NCBI RefSeq assembly: GCF_034047335.1
Contig: NZ_CP139137.1
Span: forward strand, 3,410,001 to 3,474,000
Length of the DNA: 64,000 nucleotides
Source: Chryseobacterium sp. JJR-5R
Lineage (GTDB): Bacteria; Bacteroidota; Bacteroidia; Flavobacteriales; Weeksellaceae
Reading direction: 5' to 3'
The notes under the pieces are model-generated. The model made no database searches, had not been told where the DNA came from, and was given only the letters and a program-made list of their open reading frames with translations. This document shows, in pieces, positions 43,257 to 51,741 of the stretch. The translations under genes and the position numbers were made by a program. Each line of letters starts with the position of its first letter. The first letter of the stretch is position 1.

Positions 43257-44058
43257 TGTTGTATGGAATTTTAATAATTAAACGGCTGCCTTCATTTAAA
43301 ACATTTTTCCATTTGTAGGCCGCATTCATGGATTTTATTCTGGATTCGATGTTCTTTATTCCCATTCCTTTTTTCACTTCTTCATATTCAAAACTCTGGC
43401 CGTTGTCTGAAATAACCACCCCGAGGTAATCTTTATAATCCTTAATATAAATCCGGACTTTTGATGCTTCCGAATGCTTCAGGACATTGGTGGTAAATTC
43501 CTGGATGATCCTGTACAGCTGTACTTCTATAAATATATTTTTCTTCTGGAATTTCGGGCTTACAGTCAGCGAAATATTGATTCTCCCGGACAGGTTGGCA
43601 ATCAGTTCCTCTATGTACAATACCAGCCCTACGGCCTCCAGGTTGACGGGATACAGGGAATGCGAAATGCTTCTTGCGGAATCGATCAGGGAAGACATCT
43701 GTGTTGTGATATTTTTCTTGATCAGCTCATCTCCTTTCGTATCCAGGTTGTTCAGCCATAAGGAAAGGATGTTCAGGCGGTTCCCTATGTCATCATGAAT
43801 CATTACGGCAATCCTTTTTCTTTCGGATTCCTGAGCCTTGATATTTTCCAGGGCCAGTTTTTTCTGATGCTGAACTTCCGCTTCATACTGTGCTTTTTTT
43901 TCCCTGATAATTCTTTGGATAAAGCTTCTGTACGCCAGGAGAATAAAAGACATGATGATTACCAGTACGGCAATCAGTGCAATGAAAAAGGTGATATTTA
44001 ATGTTATTTCTTTAATTTTAAAAAGGTATAAATCATGGATATATAAAGAAACGCACAA
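43225..44058 (-). CDS. Sensor histidine kinase, HisKA_3 type
   Basis: A kinase of up to 277 residues with one N-terminal membrane helix (FFIALIAVLVIIMSFILLAY), no periplasmic sensor, a dimerisation block ESERKRIAVMIHDDIGNRLN carrying the phospho-accepting His, and an ATPase domain with EFTTNVLKHSEASKVRI (N box) and KGMGIKNIESRI (G box). The TTG at 44058 is the only formal start before the helix; the real start may lie some codons on, since homology would begin near the helix. It overlaps the membrane protein gene upstream and the regulator downstream. Confidence 0.85.
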   Translation of the reverse strand: MCVSLYIHDLYLFKIKEITLNITFFIALIAVLVIIMSFILLAYRSFIQRIIREKKAQYEAEVQHQKKLALENIKAQESERKRIAVMIHDDIGNRLNILSLWLNNLDTKGDELIKKNITTQMSSLIDSARSISHSLYPVNLEAVGLVLYIEELIANLSGRINISLTVSPKFQKKNIFIEVQLYRIIQEFTTNVLKHSEASKVRIYIKDYKDYLGVVISDNGQSFEYEEVKKGMGIKNIESRIKSMNAAYKWKNVLNEGSRLIIKIPYNNEFPDQNSTD

Positions 44059-44612
44059 AGAATATTATTAATACTCCAGATAAGTTCGACCTGTTCCGTA
44101 GTAAATTTGGGCAGCTGACGAATGAGGAAAAAAAGGAAAACCGATAATCCGTAATAAAGAAAAATCAGGCTGTCTGCCGGAATAAACCGGTCATCATTCC
44201 TGGTGTTCTTAATTTCCATCAGCAGGGCATAACCGGCAAAGCAGATGATGATGATGTTGGAAATTACTTTTTTTACTTCATTTGGAATAATCCCCAGATC
44301 CAGCAGGAAAAAGCCTGCCAGCAAAGCAACCGGGATATAGCAGATCCGGGATAAGCCCAGTTTTTTGATGAAGAGGATTCCCAGAACCAAAAAGTCCCCG
44401 GCAACATAATAAGGAAACAGGAAGCCTAAATCATTTACATTAAATAACTTAATAGAAATCTTGGCTGCAGCTTCTATTAAAAAAAGAAAAATGATATAAT
44501 ATAGATACCATTTTTCTGTATTTTTAAAAGATCTGTACTTTAAAAGCCCGATAAAAGCACAAATTACAAGTAAGCTATTATTGAGATAAAGTATTATCTG
44601 ATAAACATCCAC
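44004..44612 (-). CDS. Polytopic membrane protein linked to the kinase
   Basis: A 202-residue protein, GTG start at 44612, with about six hydrophobic helices and little else: LLVICAFIGLLKYRSF, YLYYIIFLFLIEAAAKI, ICYIPVALLAGFFLLDLGI and FLYISMIYTFLKLKK at the end. It overlaps the kinase gene, which lacks a sensor domain of its own, so this protein may supply sensing, by inference only. The family is unnamed to me, but the trio membrane protein, kinase, regulator is seen in Chryseobacterium. Confidence 0.65.
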   Translation of the reverse strand: MDVYQIILYLNNSLLVICAFIGLLKYRSFKNTEKWYLYYIIFLFLIEAAAKISIKLFNVNDLGFLFPYYVAGDFLVLGILFIKKLGLSRICYIPVALLAGFFLLDLGIIPNEVKKVISNIIIICFAGYALLMEIKNTRNDDRFIPADSLIFLYYGLSVFLFFLIRQLPKFTTEQVELIWSINNILCAFLYISMIYTFLKLKK

Positions 44613-44630
44613 AATATTTTAGGTTAAAAA

Positions 44631-45362
44631 TTACATATACTTACATATCGGAGGACATGGCTCCGACCAGTCATAGGTATTGGAGATTCTTTCAATGCTT
44701 CCCGTATTCTGAAGATCCTGATAAAAGGAAATAAAAATAAGGGTAGGCAGGATTCTCTGGTATACATCAGAAAATTTAAGCCCGAATGAACAGACGATGT
44801 TCGTAAGCCCCGGTTTTGAAGGAATCAGGTCATTTGAAGGCACATAGAACCTTTTGAAAATCCTGTTTCCGCCAAACTCATCGCACTCTCTGAAGAACCA
44901 GCTAATCCCGTCGTTTCTCCAGGATTCTATTGCTGCTACTGCTTTGTCCTGATCCATCATCGGCTTACCGGACACCGGGAAGTACATATCGGAATTACCG
45001 TCTACTTTTCTAAGGTCTTTAGAAAGAACGGCATTTTTTACAACCGTATACGCTTCGGTCTCCACCAGCCTCAAATCCCTATCCAGTTCATTGAGCGTGC
45101 TGTAAGCATAATTATCTGCATAGATTTTTCTTCCGTCTACATCCATCGGATAAAGAATAGCCACCATCTTGTTTTCATAAATTCCTATCTGCGTACAAAA
45201 GTCGCTGTTTTTATTCAGCTTCTTCATCCAGTCAACTTCATCAGCATCAAAATTAAAAACATAATTGGTAGGAATCAGATTTTTTATCATTTCAAAATTC
45301 CTACAGCAGTTAGTCCATTCGGCAATCGCTATTTCACATTGTTCCCTGTTCAGTGTATTCAT
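44631..45362 (-). CDS. Protein of unknown function, 243 residues
   Basis: I do not recognise this protein. It is soluble, without signal peptide, with a Cys pair near the N-terminus (WTNCCRNFE) and others at the C-terminus (SEPCPPICKYM), and aromatic-rich segments. Two paired blocks (EIAIAEWTNCCRNF and AAIESWRNDGISWFF) may be internal duplicates of an EWxN/SWRN unit. It is read in the same direction as the two-component operon, 18 bases upstream of its first gene, and so could share the transcript. Confidence 0.55.
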   Translation of the reverse strand: MNTLNREQCEIAIAEWTNCCRNFEMIKNLIPTNYVFNFDADEVDWMKKLNKNSDFCTQIGIYENKMVAILYPMDVDGRKIYADNYAYSTLNELDRDLRLVETEAYTVVKNAVLSKDLRKVDGNSDMYFPVSGKPMMDQDKAVAAIESWRNDGISWFFRECDEFGGNRIFKRFYVPSNDLIPSKPGLTNIVCSFGLKFSDVYQRILPTLIFISFYQDLQNTGSIERISNTYDWSEPCPPICKYM

Positions 45363-45439
45363 ATTTCACGGTTTTTGTGGCATAAAAATATGTAAACTAA
45401 ATTATCTGTGCAAGTATATCACGCGCAATTGAAAACCTG

Positions 45440-46057
45440 TTAGTAATTTCTTACGGTTATATGGAAGCAGCTTTGCTGTTTTTCTTTGATATAATAAATC
45501 TTTCCGGCATCGGCATAATATTTCAAAACCTTTTCCAAAGCTGTTTCCAGCTTAGCATTATACTTTAAAACATCATTAAACCGGACGTATGAAATATCGA
45601 ATGAGTTGCCGTAATTATGTGAGCTGATCCCCAGGGAAGCATTGGTATTAACTTTTCTTAACCTGCACTGGTCTTCCAGAGTCCTGGTAACGGAAGAAAC
45701 GGTAAATGCATTCCCTTTAGTTTCTTTATTGAAGCGCTTCCCTATTTTTTCCAGCATCAGCTTCGCTTTGGCTACCATCCACGGCCGGCTGTAATCAAGT
45801 TTATAAATACGGTAGCCTTTCCCCGAGTTTTTTACTTTATGAAGTTTTCCGTTGTTGATATATTTCGTTACTGTTTTCGGGTTTTCAAGAAGTTTGACTC
45901 CGAATTTTTTCGAAGCATCCAGGTGGGGTTTATACAGGGAGGTAGGTGTCACCTTTAAAACTTCTGTCAAATCATAGCATGGCAGTGATTTTCTGGAAAC
46001 CTGACTGCAAAAAACATGATAAAAAAAGAATGGGATGATGTACAGAAGCTTGTTCAT
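45440..46057 (-). CDS. DUF5715 protein, M15/VanY-like peptidase fold
   Basis: A 205-residue secreted protein (hydrophobic LLYIIPFFFYHVFCSQ start). The body has VTSSVTR-like SVTRTLEDQCRLRKVN, then SSHNYGNSFDISYVRF and, near the end, CFHITVRN. The S-x-H-x6-D and later H-x-x spacing matches the zinc ligands of M15 D-Ala-D-Ala carboxypeptidases (VanY, DD-peptidases). So a peptidoglycan peptidase is likely, acting in the periplasm. Family DUF5715 is my recollection. It begins its own transcript after a 440-base gap. Confidence 0.7.
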   Translation of the reverse strand: MNKLLYIIPFFFYHVFCSQVSRKSLPCYDLTEVLKVTPTSLYKPHLDASKKFGVKLLENPKTVTKYINNGKLHKVKNSGKGYRIYKLDYSRPWMVAKAKLMLEKIGKRFNKETKGNAFTVSSVTRTLEDQCRLRKVNTNASLGISSHNYGNSFDISYVRFNDVLKYNAKLETALEKVLKYYADAGKIYYIKEKQQSCFHITVRNY

Positions 46058-46497
46058 TAAAGATCCTTTTTGAATTTAACGTAAAAATACATTTTTATGC
46101 CTAAAAAATCATCCACACCATACCATAATATTTTATAATTAACTATTTCACAAATAAAATGAACATTAAACAGATGTTCTGTATCAGAAAAGAAAAAAAC
46201 AGGTAAAATAATTATTCATCAGTAATCACAGTAGCAGACAGCATTACAGGTGTGATCTTCCTGAGATACCTTCATATTCGGCTTAAGTGCAATTGCTAAG
46301 GCTTACGATACCGTTAGTCACATTTCAGGATGGCTGCATCAATCCTTCTGTTTTACCGGCAATGGAATGAATGGCTGCAGCCGGAATACTGTACGTAATC
46401 TTTATCAATCACCTAGGTACAGTACCGAACTCTTATCTGGTATATCGTTTAATTTTGTCTGAATTTTTGGTTGGGGCCGTTTTTTTCGACAGGATTT
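46058..46497. other. Intergenic region, probably decayed DNA
   Basis: This 440-base gap has no gene of normal length. On the minus strand a short frame (46219-46302) reads ALAIALKPNMKVSQEDHT then CNAVCYCDY, a Cys-rich end, but without a clear start. The rest gives no match to anything I know. Confidence 0.4.
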
Positions 46498-47046
46498 TTA
46501 TTTTAATTTTTTGAGATCGAAAGGATTTATGAAAATCAGTTCTTCATGTTTACCTTTGATTTCCAGTTTCCTCTGCAGTAAGTTCAGCGCCATTTTCCGG
46601 ATGAAGAAATCTTTGTCAACCAGCTTCCAGTAAGAATCTTCATGTACGCGTTTCGGAGCGCGGATCGTATAAAATTCCGTAACCCAGGAATCTGCATTGT
46701 GGTAAAATTCAATAATTCCGCAATGATCAGGGATCAGCGAATGGTCTACCATTCCCATCGGAAGCAGGAAACTGAACGCATTGCAGATGTAATCTCCGCA
46801 GCATATTTTATCATGTTTCAAAAACTTTTCTCCCGTATTGACATTGGTGTAGGATTTTTTAAAATCATTTTTAAAATCGCTTTTTGAAAGCTTGATCTCA
46901 ATCTCATGGCTGAAACCTTCGGCATCAACAATAAGTATATCCGCTTCCCAATCGGCATGGAAATGATTGGTCAATACAATTTCCTTCTCAAAATTGCAGT
47001 GAGAATGCATAAATGCATGAACTAATTCTTCAATTTTCACTTTCAT
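46498..47046 (-). CDS. Probable PD-(D/E)XK nuclease-fold protein
   Basis: A 182-residue soluble protein. The order H-x-AD-x-EADILIVDAEGFSHEIEIKLS followed by DFKNDFKKS fits the PD-(D/E)XK core: a Glu, an Asp (EADI), and E-x-K (EIEIKLS). Similar cores occur in MmcB-type and Holliday-junction-like nucleases. It contains Cys residues in DKICCGDYICN that may be structural. Its target is unknown. It lies next to a LuxE-like gene on the same strand with a 34-base gap. Confidence 0.6.
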   Translation of the reverse strand: MKVKIEELVHAFMHSHCNFEKEIVLTNHFHADWEADILIVDAEGFSHEIEIKLSKSDFKNDFKKSYTNVNTGEKFLKHDKICCGDYICNAFSFLLPMGMVDHSLIPDHCGIIEFYHNADSWVTEFYTIRAPKRVHEDSYWKLVDKDFFIRKMALNLLQRKLEIKGKHEELIFINPFDLKKLK

Positions 47047-47080
47047 AAATACTAAATCTGGACGTTAGGAATTACCTGAA

Positions 47081-48067
47081 TTATGAAACCAAAAGGCTGC
47101 ACCCGCGGATATCGGAATGATCAATCCTGCCCAATACCTGGAATTTATTTCCCGTGATTTTCCCTAGATCCTGTGTTGCAATAAACGAACAGGAATGGAT
47201 ATTGGCCAGATCAATGATATTGATCGCTCCGGTCCTTCCCTCTTTTTCATAGCCCAGCGGATCTTCGGCATTTCTTACCATAATTTTCATCCATGACGGG
47301 CACTCATATTCGTTATTCCCTAAAGAATACGCCTGTGAAAGTAGTTCCGTCATGGAATATTCTGAATAGATCTTATCTGTTTTAAACCCATACTGTAGGA
47401 TTTTCAACAGTTCATCCTTCGTCATTTCCTCTTTCCTTCCTTTCATGCCGCCTGTTTCGATCACTGTTAAATTTTCAAGGAGGCTGAGGGGCTCCGCGTT
47501 TTTTTCAGAGTGGCAATAATCCAGGAAATCCAGTAATGCAAATGATACTCCGAAAAGAATTACTTTTTTATTTCCTAAGATATTCAGCAGGTTAAATAAA
47601 TCCGAATGGTTGTAAAGGAAATATCCGTTTTCCGGCTGAGCGGATTTTTTCATCAGGTAGTCCACCATATAAATGAGGGAAGAATTCTGTCTTTCCAGAT
47701 AACTGGGCAGCAATCCCAGGAAAATAAAATCTTCGGGTCTCCCTATAAACTGCTCAAAACTTTTATAAATACTTTCTTCATAGGTTTTTTCATCAGCAAT
47801 CCAATGTCTGGACAGGTTCATTTTTGTAGTTCCGGAACTCTGGAAGAATAGATCTGCTGTTTTATTCCTGTCTAAAATCTGATGGTTTTTAAACATCTCA
47901 ATCGGCAGAAAAGGGATTGTTTCCAGACTGTTGACCGTTTCAGGGCTGATCTTTAAATAGTCTACGAACTTTCTGTAGATTTCTACATGGTCATACTGGT
48001 ACCGGAATGTCTCCAGTGAAGCTTTTAAAAAATCCTGTTCTGTCTTTATACTGAATATATTTTCCAC
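47081..48067 (-). CDS. LuxE-like acyl-protein synthetase / acyl transferase
   Basis: A 328-residue protein of the LuxE/acyl-CoA ligase-like superfamily, GTG start at 48067. The AMP-forming ligase signature FQSSGTTKMNLSRHW (a Ser/Thr-rich loop) is present, as are FLGLLPSYLERQNSSLIYM and a YSMTELLSQAYS block that resembles the YGxTE motif; GRIDHSDIRGC sits near the end. In Bacteroidetes such proteins are labelled acyl transferase and occur beside surface-lipid genes; here lpxH follows upstream. The substrate is unknown. Confidence 0.78.
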   Translation of the reverse strand: MENIFSIKTEQDFLKASLETFRYQYDHVEIYRKFVDYLKISPETVNSLETIPFLPIEMFKNHQILDRNKTADLFFQSSGTTKMNLSRHWIADEKTYEESIYKSFEQFIGRPEDFIFLGLLPSYLERQNSSLIYMVDYLMKKSAQPENGYFLYNHSDLFNLLNILGNKKVILFGVSFALLDFLDYCHSEKNAEPLSLLENLTVIETGGMKGRKEEMTKDELLKILQYGFKTDKIYSEYSMTELLSQAYSLGNNEYECPSWMKIMVRNAEDPLGYEKEGRTGAINIIDLANIHSCSFIATQDLGKITGNKFQVLGRIDHSDIRGCSLLVS

Positions 48068-48246
48068 TTAAATAGTCATTTTTGCGGTTGCATTTTCGTT
48101 ATCAATCAGTTAATATGCCACCTTTTATCTTTGATCTTTTTTTACTTTAAAAATTAAATTTCAGTCAGATTATTGTAATGATACATCGGAATATGGATTA
48201 AATAAAGGTGAATTTTTTTCCGATGAATTATTTTATGGGTAATTTT

Positions 48247-49026
48247 CTATGCGTTCTCCAAGCCAAAAGTTTTCAGCTCAAATTCGTGTTCAAATACCCC
48301 ATAGGTAAAGTAGGCAATCCAGTCTCCGAGGTTGATGTATTTTGCATTCTGACCCAGATCAAGGACCATGGGAAGGTGCCGGTGCCCGTAAATAAAATAA
48401 TCAATCTTTTGGGTCTTCAGCTTTTCTTTGGAATAAATAATCAGAAATTCTTTGTCTTCCCCTAAAAACGCTTTGTCTTCATCACCAGAAATCATTTTGT
48501 TCTTCTGAGACATATACAGGGCGATCTTCATCGCCACATCGGGATGAAGCCATTTGAAAAACCATTGCGCCACAGGGTTCGTAAAGACTTTTTTCATTCT
48601 TTTATAACCTTTGTCTCCAGGTCCGAGGCCGTCTCCATGGGCCAGTAAAAACTGCTTTCCACCCATTTCAAAGTACTGTTTTTTATAGAAAACCGTACAC
48701 CCGATTTCTTCTTCCAGATAATCCTTCATCCAAAGGTCATGGTTCCCTACGAAAAAATAAATATGGATCCCACGGTCTTTGAGTTCCGCAATTTTCCCTA
48801 AGACCCGCACGTACCCTTTCGGGATCACGTGTTTCCATTCATGCCAGAAATCAAAAAGGTCACCCATTAAAAACAGTACCTGTGCATCATGCTTGATCTC
48901 ATCCATCCATCGGATAAAAAGCGCCTCCCGCACCTTACTTTCTTTTGGCGTAGGAGCACCGAAATGCTGATCTGAAGCAAAGTATACTTTTTTCCCGGGC
49001 TCTAAGTTAATGGTTGTCTTTAACAC
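48247..49026 (-). CDS. lpxH: UDP-2,3-diacylglucosamine diphosphatase (LpxH type)
   Basis: A 259-residue metallophosphoesterase that cleaves UDP-2,3-diacylglucosamine to lipid X in lipid A synthesis. Calcineurin-type motifs are complete: FASDQHFGAP, MGDLFDFW, VGNHDLWM, AHGDGLGPGDKGYK and GHRHLP. The GTG at 49026 has an AAAAGG ribosome-binding sequence before it. It lies 24 bases downstream of queD and is probably co-transcribed with it. Lipid A synthesis implies a Gram-negative envelope. Confidence 0.9.
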   Translation of the reverse strand: MLKTTINLEPGKKVYFASDQHFGAPTPKESKVREALFIRWMDEIKHDAQVLFLMGDLFDFWHEWKHVIPKGYVRVLGKIAELKDRGIHIYFFVGNHDLWMKDYLEEEIGCTVFYKKQYFEMGGKQFLLAHGDGLGPGDKGYKRMKKVFTNPVAQWFFKWLHPDVAMKIALYMSQKNKMISGDEDKAFLGEDKEFLIIYSKEKLKTQKIDYFIYGHRHLPMVLDLGQNAKYINLGDWIAYFTYGVFEHEFELKTFGLENA

Positions 49027-49050
49027 CTTTTATATTTTTGCTGAACATCA

Positions 49051-49497
49051 TTACTGGTTATCTTCCGCAAACCATTCCCCGTAAGAGTTTTCGGTTTCAT
49101 GAAGTTTCAGGTAAGCCAGGGAAACCCCTTCCGGAAGGCTTCGTTTTATTTTTGAGGCAATGGCATACAGCATATTTTCGCAGGTCGGCTGAAAGCTGCA
49201 GTAAATTACTTTATGCCCCTTATTTTCAAGATCTTCGCCCAATTCCCGGTGCGGCGTCAGCGCGTTGATTAACACGGCATGGTCCCAGACATCTACAATC
49301 TCAGATTTTACGATACTTTTGATATCACTAAAATCCACCACCATCCCGTTTTTCGGGCTATCCAAATCATTAACAGGCTTTCCTTTCACCGTTACAAACA
49401 GCTTATAGGAGTGTCCGTGCATATTTTTACATTTCCCGTCATAATTATACAGCACGTGAGCCGTCTCGAATGTAAAAATTTTTGTAATACATATCAT
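49051..49497 (-). CDS. queD: 6-carboxy-5,6,7,8-tetrahydropterin synthase
   Basis: A 148-residue enzyme that turns 7,8-dihydroneopterin triphosphate into 6-carboxytetrahydropterin in queuosine synthesis. The zinc ligands are in FETAHVLYNYDGKCKNMHGH (His, Cys and His-x-His), with the usual catalytic block VVDFSDIK and the Asp-His of DVWDHAVLIN. PTPS homologues are similar, but the CxxxHGH spacing fits QueD. It is upstream of lpxH with a 24-base gap, probably one transcript. Confidence 0.93.
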   Translation of the reverse strand: MICITKIFTFETAHVLYNYDGKCKNMHGHSYKLFVTVKGKPVNDLDSPKNGMVVDFSDIKSIVKSEIVDVWDHAVLINALTPHRELGEDLENKGHKVIYCSFQPTCENMLYAIASKIKRSLPEGVSLAYLKLHETENSYGEWFAEDNQ

Positions 49498-49606
49498 AAT
49501 GCAAAGATAAGGAATTTGGTTCGTTTCGCTGATCTATTTCCGCGGAGTGAGAAATCTGATCTGCAGTAATTGGAGCGGAAAAAATTCTGAAATTCTGAAT
49601 AAATAA

Positions 49607-49993
49607 TCAGAGCCTATCCAGCCAGGCACTTTCCAGTCTTTTAATTCTCTGCGTTTCTTTGTCAATAAAAACCCATAGCGTCAGCGAGTCCACCACCAGT
49701 TCACCATTACGGTAAAACTCAACTTTTCTTGGCTGGCGGATTCCTTCGGGAGGTTTGGGATAGGTTTTAACGGTAATAATATCCCCTAAATAGACCTGTT
49801 TTTTGTACCGGATATGATGATCAATGAGCATCCAGATGTCATTAGGATACCCCAGTTGATGTTTCACGGAATCCCAGTGCTCACCGGCAATCTCTTCAAC
49901 CCAATGGACATACTGAACATTGTTCACATGGTTATTCCCGTCAATATGCTGCCCGGTTACCTGTATTTTCTTTTCATAAATCAAACCCATCAT
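49607..49993 (-). CDS. Acyl-CoA thioesterase, 4-hydroxybenzoyl-CoA type
   Basis: A 128-residue hot-dog fold thioesterase. The catalytic start DGNNHVNNVQYVHWVEE matches D-x-x-G-H-V-N-N-x-x-Y, with HIRYKKQVYLGDIITVKTYP following. Two Met codons (49993 and 49990) are possible. It hydrolyses an acyl-CoA of unknown chain type and should be cytoplasmic. It is separated from queD by 109 bases. Confidence 0.88.
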   Translation of the reverse strand: MMGLIYEKKIQVTGQHIDGNNHVNNVQYVHWVEEIAGEHWDSVKHQLGYPNDIWMLIDHHIRYKKQVYLGDIITVKTYPKPPEGIRQPRKVEFYRNGELVVDSLTLWVFIDKETQRIKRLESAWLDRL

Positions 49994-50136
49994 CAAATAT
50001 AAAACTTTTAAATTTTATGTTTTCCCATTATTTCGATTTCATTACTCATTCGGAAGCAATCAACAGAAATAATTATGCAGGGTATTTTTTGCTTAATTAA
50101 GTAAAATACTTAATTTTAATTATTAAATACACACAA

Positions 50137-50790
50137 ATGATTTTAGACCTGCTCTTCCCGAACCGCTGTCTTGAATGCAACCGGATTATTGACGGAGACT
50201 TACTTGTTTGTAATCTTTGTTTCGGGCACCTCCATTTTACCCACCAGGCATATGCTGATATTACGTACATGCAAGAAAGATGTAAACTGCTGTTCCCTGT
50301 AGAACACGCTTTTGCCCTGATGAAATTTGAAAATGAAAATGTCAGCAGGAAAATAATCCACGAACTAAAATATAAAAGCAGGAAAAAAGCCGGGAAAATT
50401 ATTGCAGGCTGGACCGCAGAACGGCTGGATTTTCCAGAGAAAAAGCCGGACGTTTTGGTAACGGTGCCGCTGCATCCGAAAAAGTTAAAGGAAAGAGGAT
50501 ACAATCAGCTGCATTTATTTACGGAAACCCTATCGGAATTCTACAATATTCCTTTTGACCATGGTCTGCTTAAGAGAAACCATTATTCAAAAGCGCAGGC
50601 ATTAAAAAACAAGCAGCACCGCCTGGAAACTGAAAATACATTTTCCGTTACAAAAGATATTTCAGGAAAGCATATTCTACTGATTGACGATGTATTTACC
50701 ACCGGAAATACGGTAGCCAACATAGCATGGGAAATCATAAAAGCTGGAAATAATAAAGTAAGCGTTCTGGTCATGGCTGTAGATATTTAA
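50137..50790 (+). CDS. ComF-family phosphoribosyltransferase-like protein
   Basis: A 217-residue protein with an N-terminal zinc finger (CLECNRIIDGDLLVCNLC, two Cys pairs at residues 12-29) and a C-terminal type I phosphoribosyltransferase fold with the PRPP loop ILLIDDVFTTGNT. ComF proteins act in DNA uptake and transformation, but homologues occur in non-competent bacteria. RGYNQLHLFTETLSEF is typical. It is read alone on the plus strand. Confidence 0.92.
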   Translation: MILDLLFPNRCLECNRIIDGDLLVCNLCFGHLHFTHQAYADITYMQERCKLLFPVEHAFALMKFENENVSRKIIHELKYKSRKKAGKIIAGWTAERLDFPEKKPDVLVTVPLHPKKLKERGYNQLHLFTETLSEFYNIPFDHGLLKRNHYSKAQALKNKQHRLETENTFSVTKDISGKHILLIDDVFTTGNTVANIAWEIIKAGNNKVSVLVMAVDI

Positions 50791-51007
50791 ATTCCTGTTT
50801 GAAAGGAATTATCCGAAACTTTCAATTGATAATCTTTTATATCAGATATAATCAAGTGTTTAGATGTAAATTTCTTCCAGATTAGGGTGACCACGCAGAT
50901 TTTTTGCCTGCTATATCTAAAAAGCAGTGAAAATAGAGTTAAAGTAATCTTCAATGCTAAAGCTTGACTTGACCTGTAATATAAAACCTTTGGAGTTATA
51001 TCATTTA

Positions 51008-51661
51008 TTATCTCTGAAGCTTTTCTCCGTAACTTAAGTCGCCTGCATCACCCAATCCCGGGGAAATATACCCTTTTGACGTCAGGTTTTCATCAATGGC
51101 ACCTACCCATATTTTTGCATCGGGATAAGCTTTTTCGATGGTTTCAACGCCCTGTCTTGAAGCAATGGCAGCAACTACATGAAGCTGATCAGGAATCCCG
51201 TTGGTCAGCAGGTCTTTAATGGCTTCAATTAGAGAAGCACCTGTTGCCAGCATCGGGTCTGCCACTATCAAAGGCCTTCCGTTGATATCCGGGCAGGTTA
51301 AATAATCCTGTTTGATCGAGAAATAATCATTGGCATCGTGCTTTCTGTAGGCTGCCACAAAACCGCAGTCTGCTTTATCAAAATAGTTCAGGATCCCTTC
51401 AAATAAAGGAACTCCGGCCCTCAGAATGGTTGTAATAACCGGCTGAACAGCAATTTCTATTGTTTTGATGGTATCCAAAGGAGTCCGGATCTCTATTTCT
51501 TTATACTTCAACGTCTTACTGATCTCAAAAGCAGCAATTTCCCCGATCCTTTCCATATTTCTGCGGAACCTCATCCGGTCATGCTGGATCTCCACGTTCC
51601 TGAGTTCATTGATCCAGGAGTTCACAAGTGAAAATTGTTCTGATAATACCATGGTATTCAT
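51008..51661 (-). CDS. upp: Uracil phosphoribosyltransferase
   Basis: A 217-residue enzyme that makes UMP from uracil and PRPP in pyrimidine salvage. The PRPP motif ADPMLATGASLIEAI is clear; TTILRAGVPLFEGI lies upstream and AIASRQGVE downstream, closing with PGLGDAGDLSYGEK, a typical Upp C-terminus. The ATG at 51661 is followed by another at 51652. It is read alone on the minus strand, and no uracil permease is in the window. Confidence 0.95.
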   Translation of the reverse strand: MNTMVLSEQFSLVNSWINELRNVEIQHDRMRFRRNMERIGEIAAFEISKTLKYKEIEIRTPLDTIKTIEIAVQPVITTILRAGVPLFEGILNYFDKADCGFVAAYRKHDANDYFSIKQDYLTCPDINGRPLIVADPMLATGASLIEAIKDLLTNGIPDQLHVVAAIASRQGVETIEKAYPDAKIWVGAIDENLTSKGYISPGLGDAGDLSYGEKLQR

Positions 51662-51706
51662 TATTGAAAGCTTTGTTTAAATTTATAAAAATTTAAGTAA
51701 GAATAA

Positions 51707-51735
51707 AATCCCTTTCAGAAAAATCTGAAAGGGAT
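51707..51735 (-). terminator. Terminator of der
   Basis: ATCCCTTTCAGA and TCTGAAAGGGAT form a 12-base stem with a short A loop; on the minus strand TTTTATT follows. Confidence 0.88.
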
Positions 51736-51741
51736 GGTAAA

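Noticed and set aside
50097..50504. A 135-codon open frame on the minus strand
   Set aside because: It is opposite the ComF-like gene, which has a clear zinc finger and PRPP loop.
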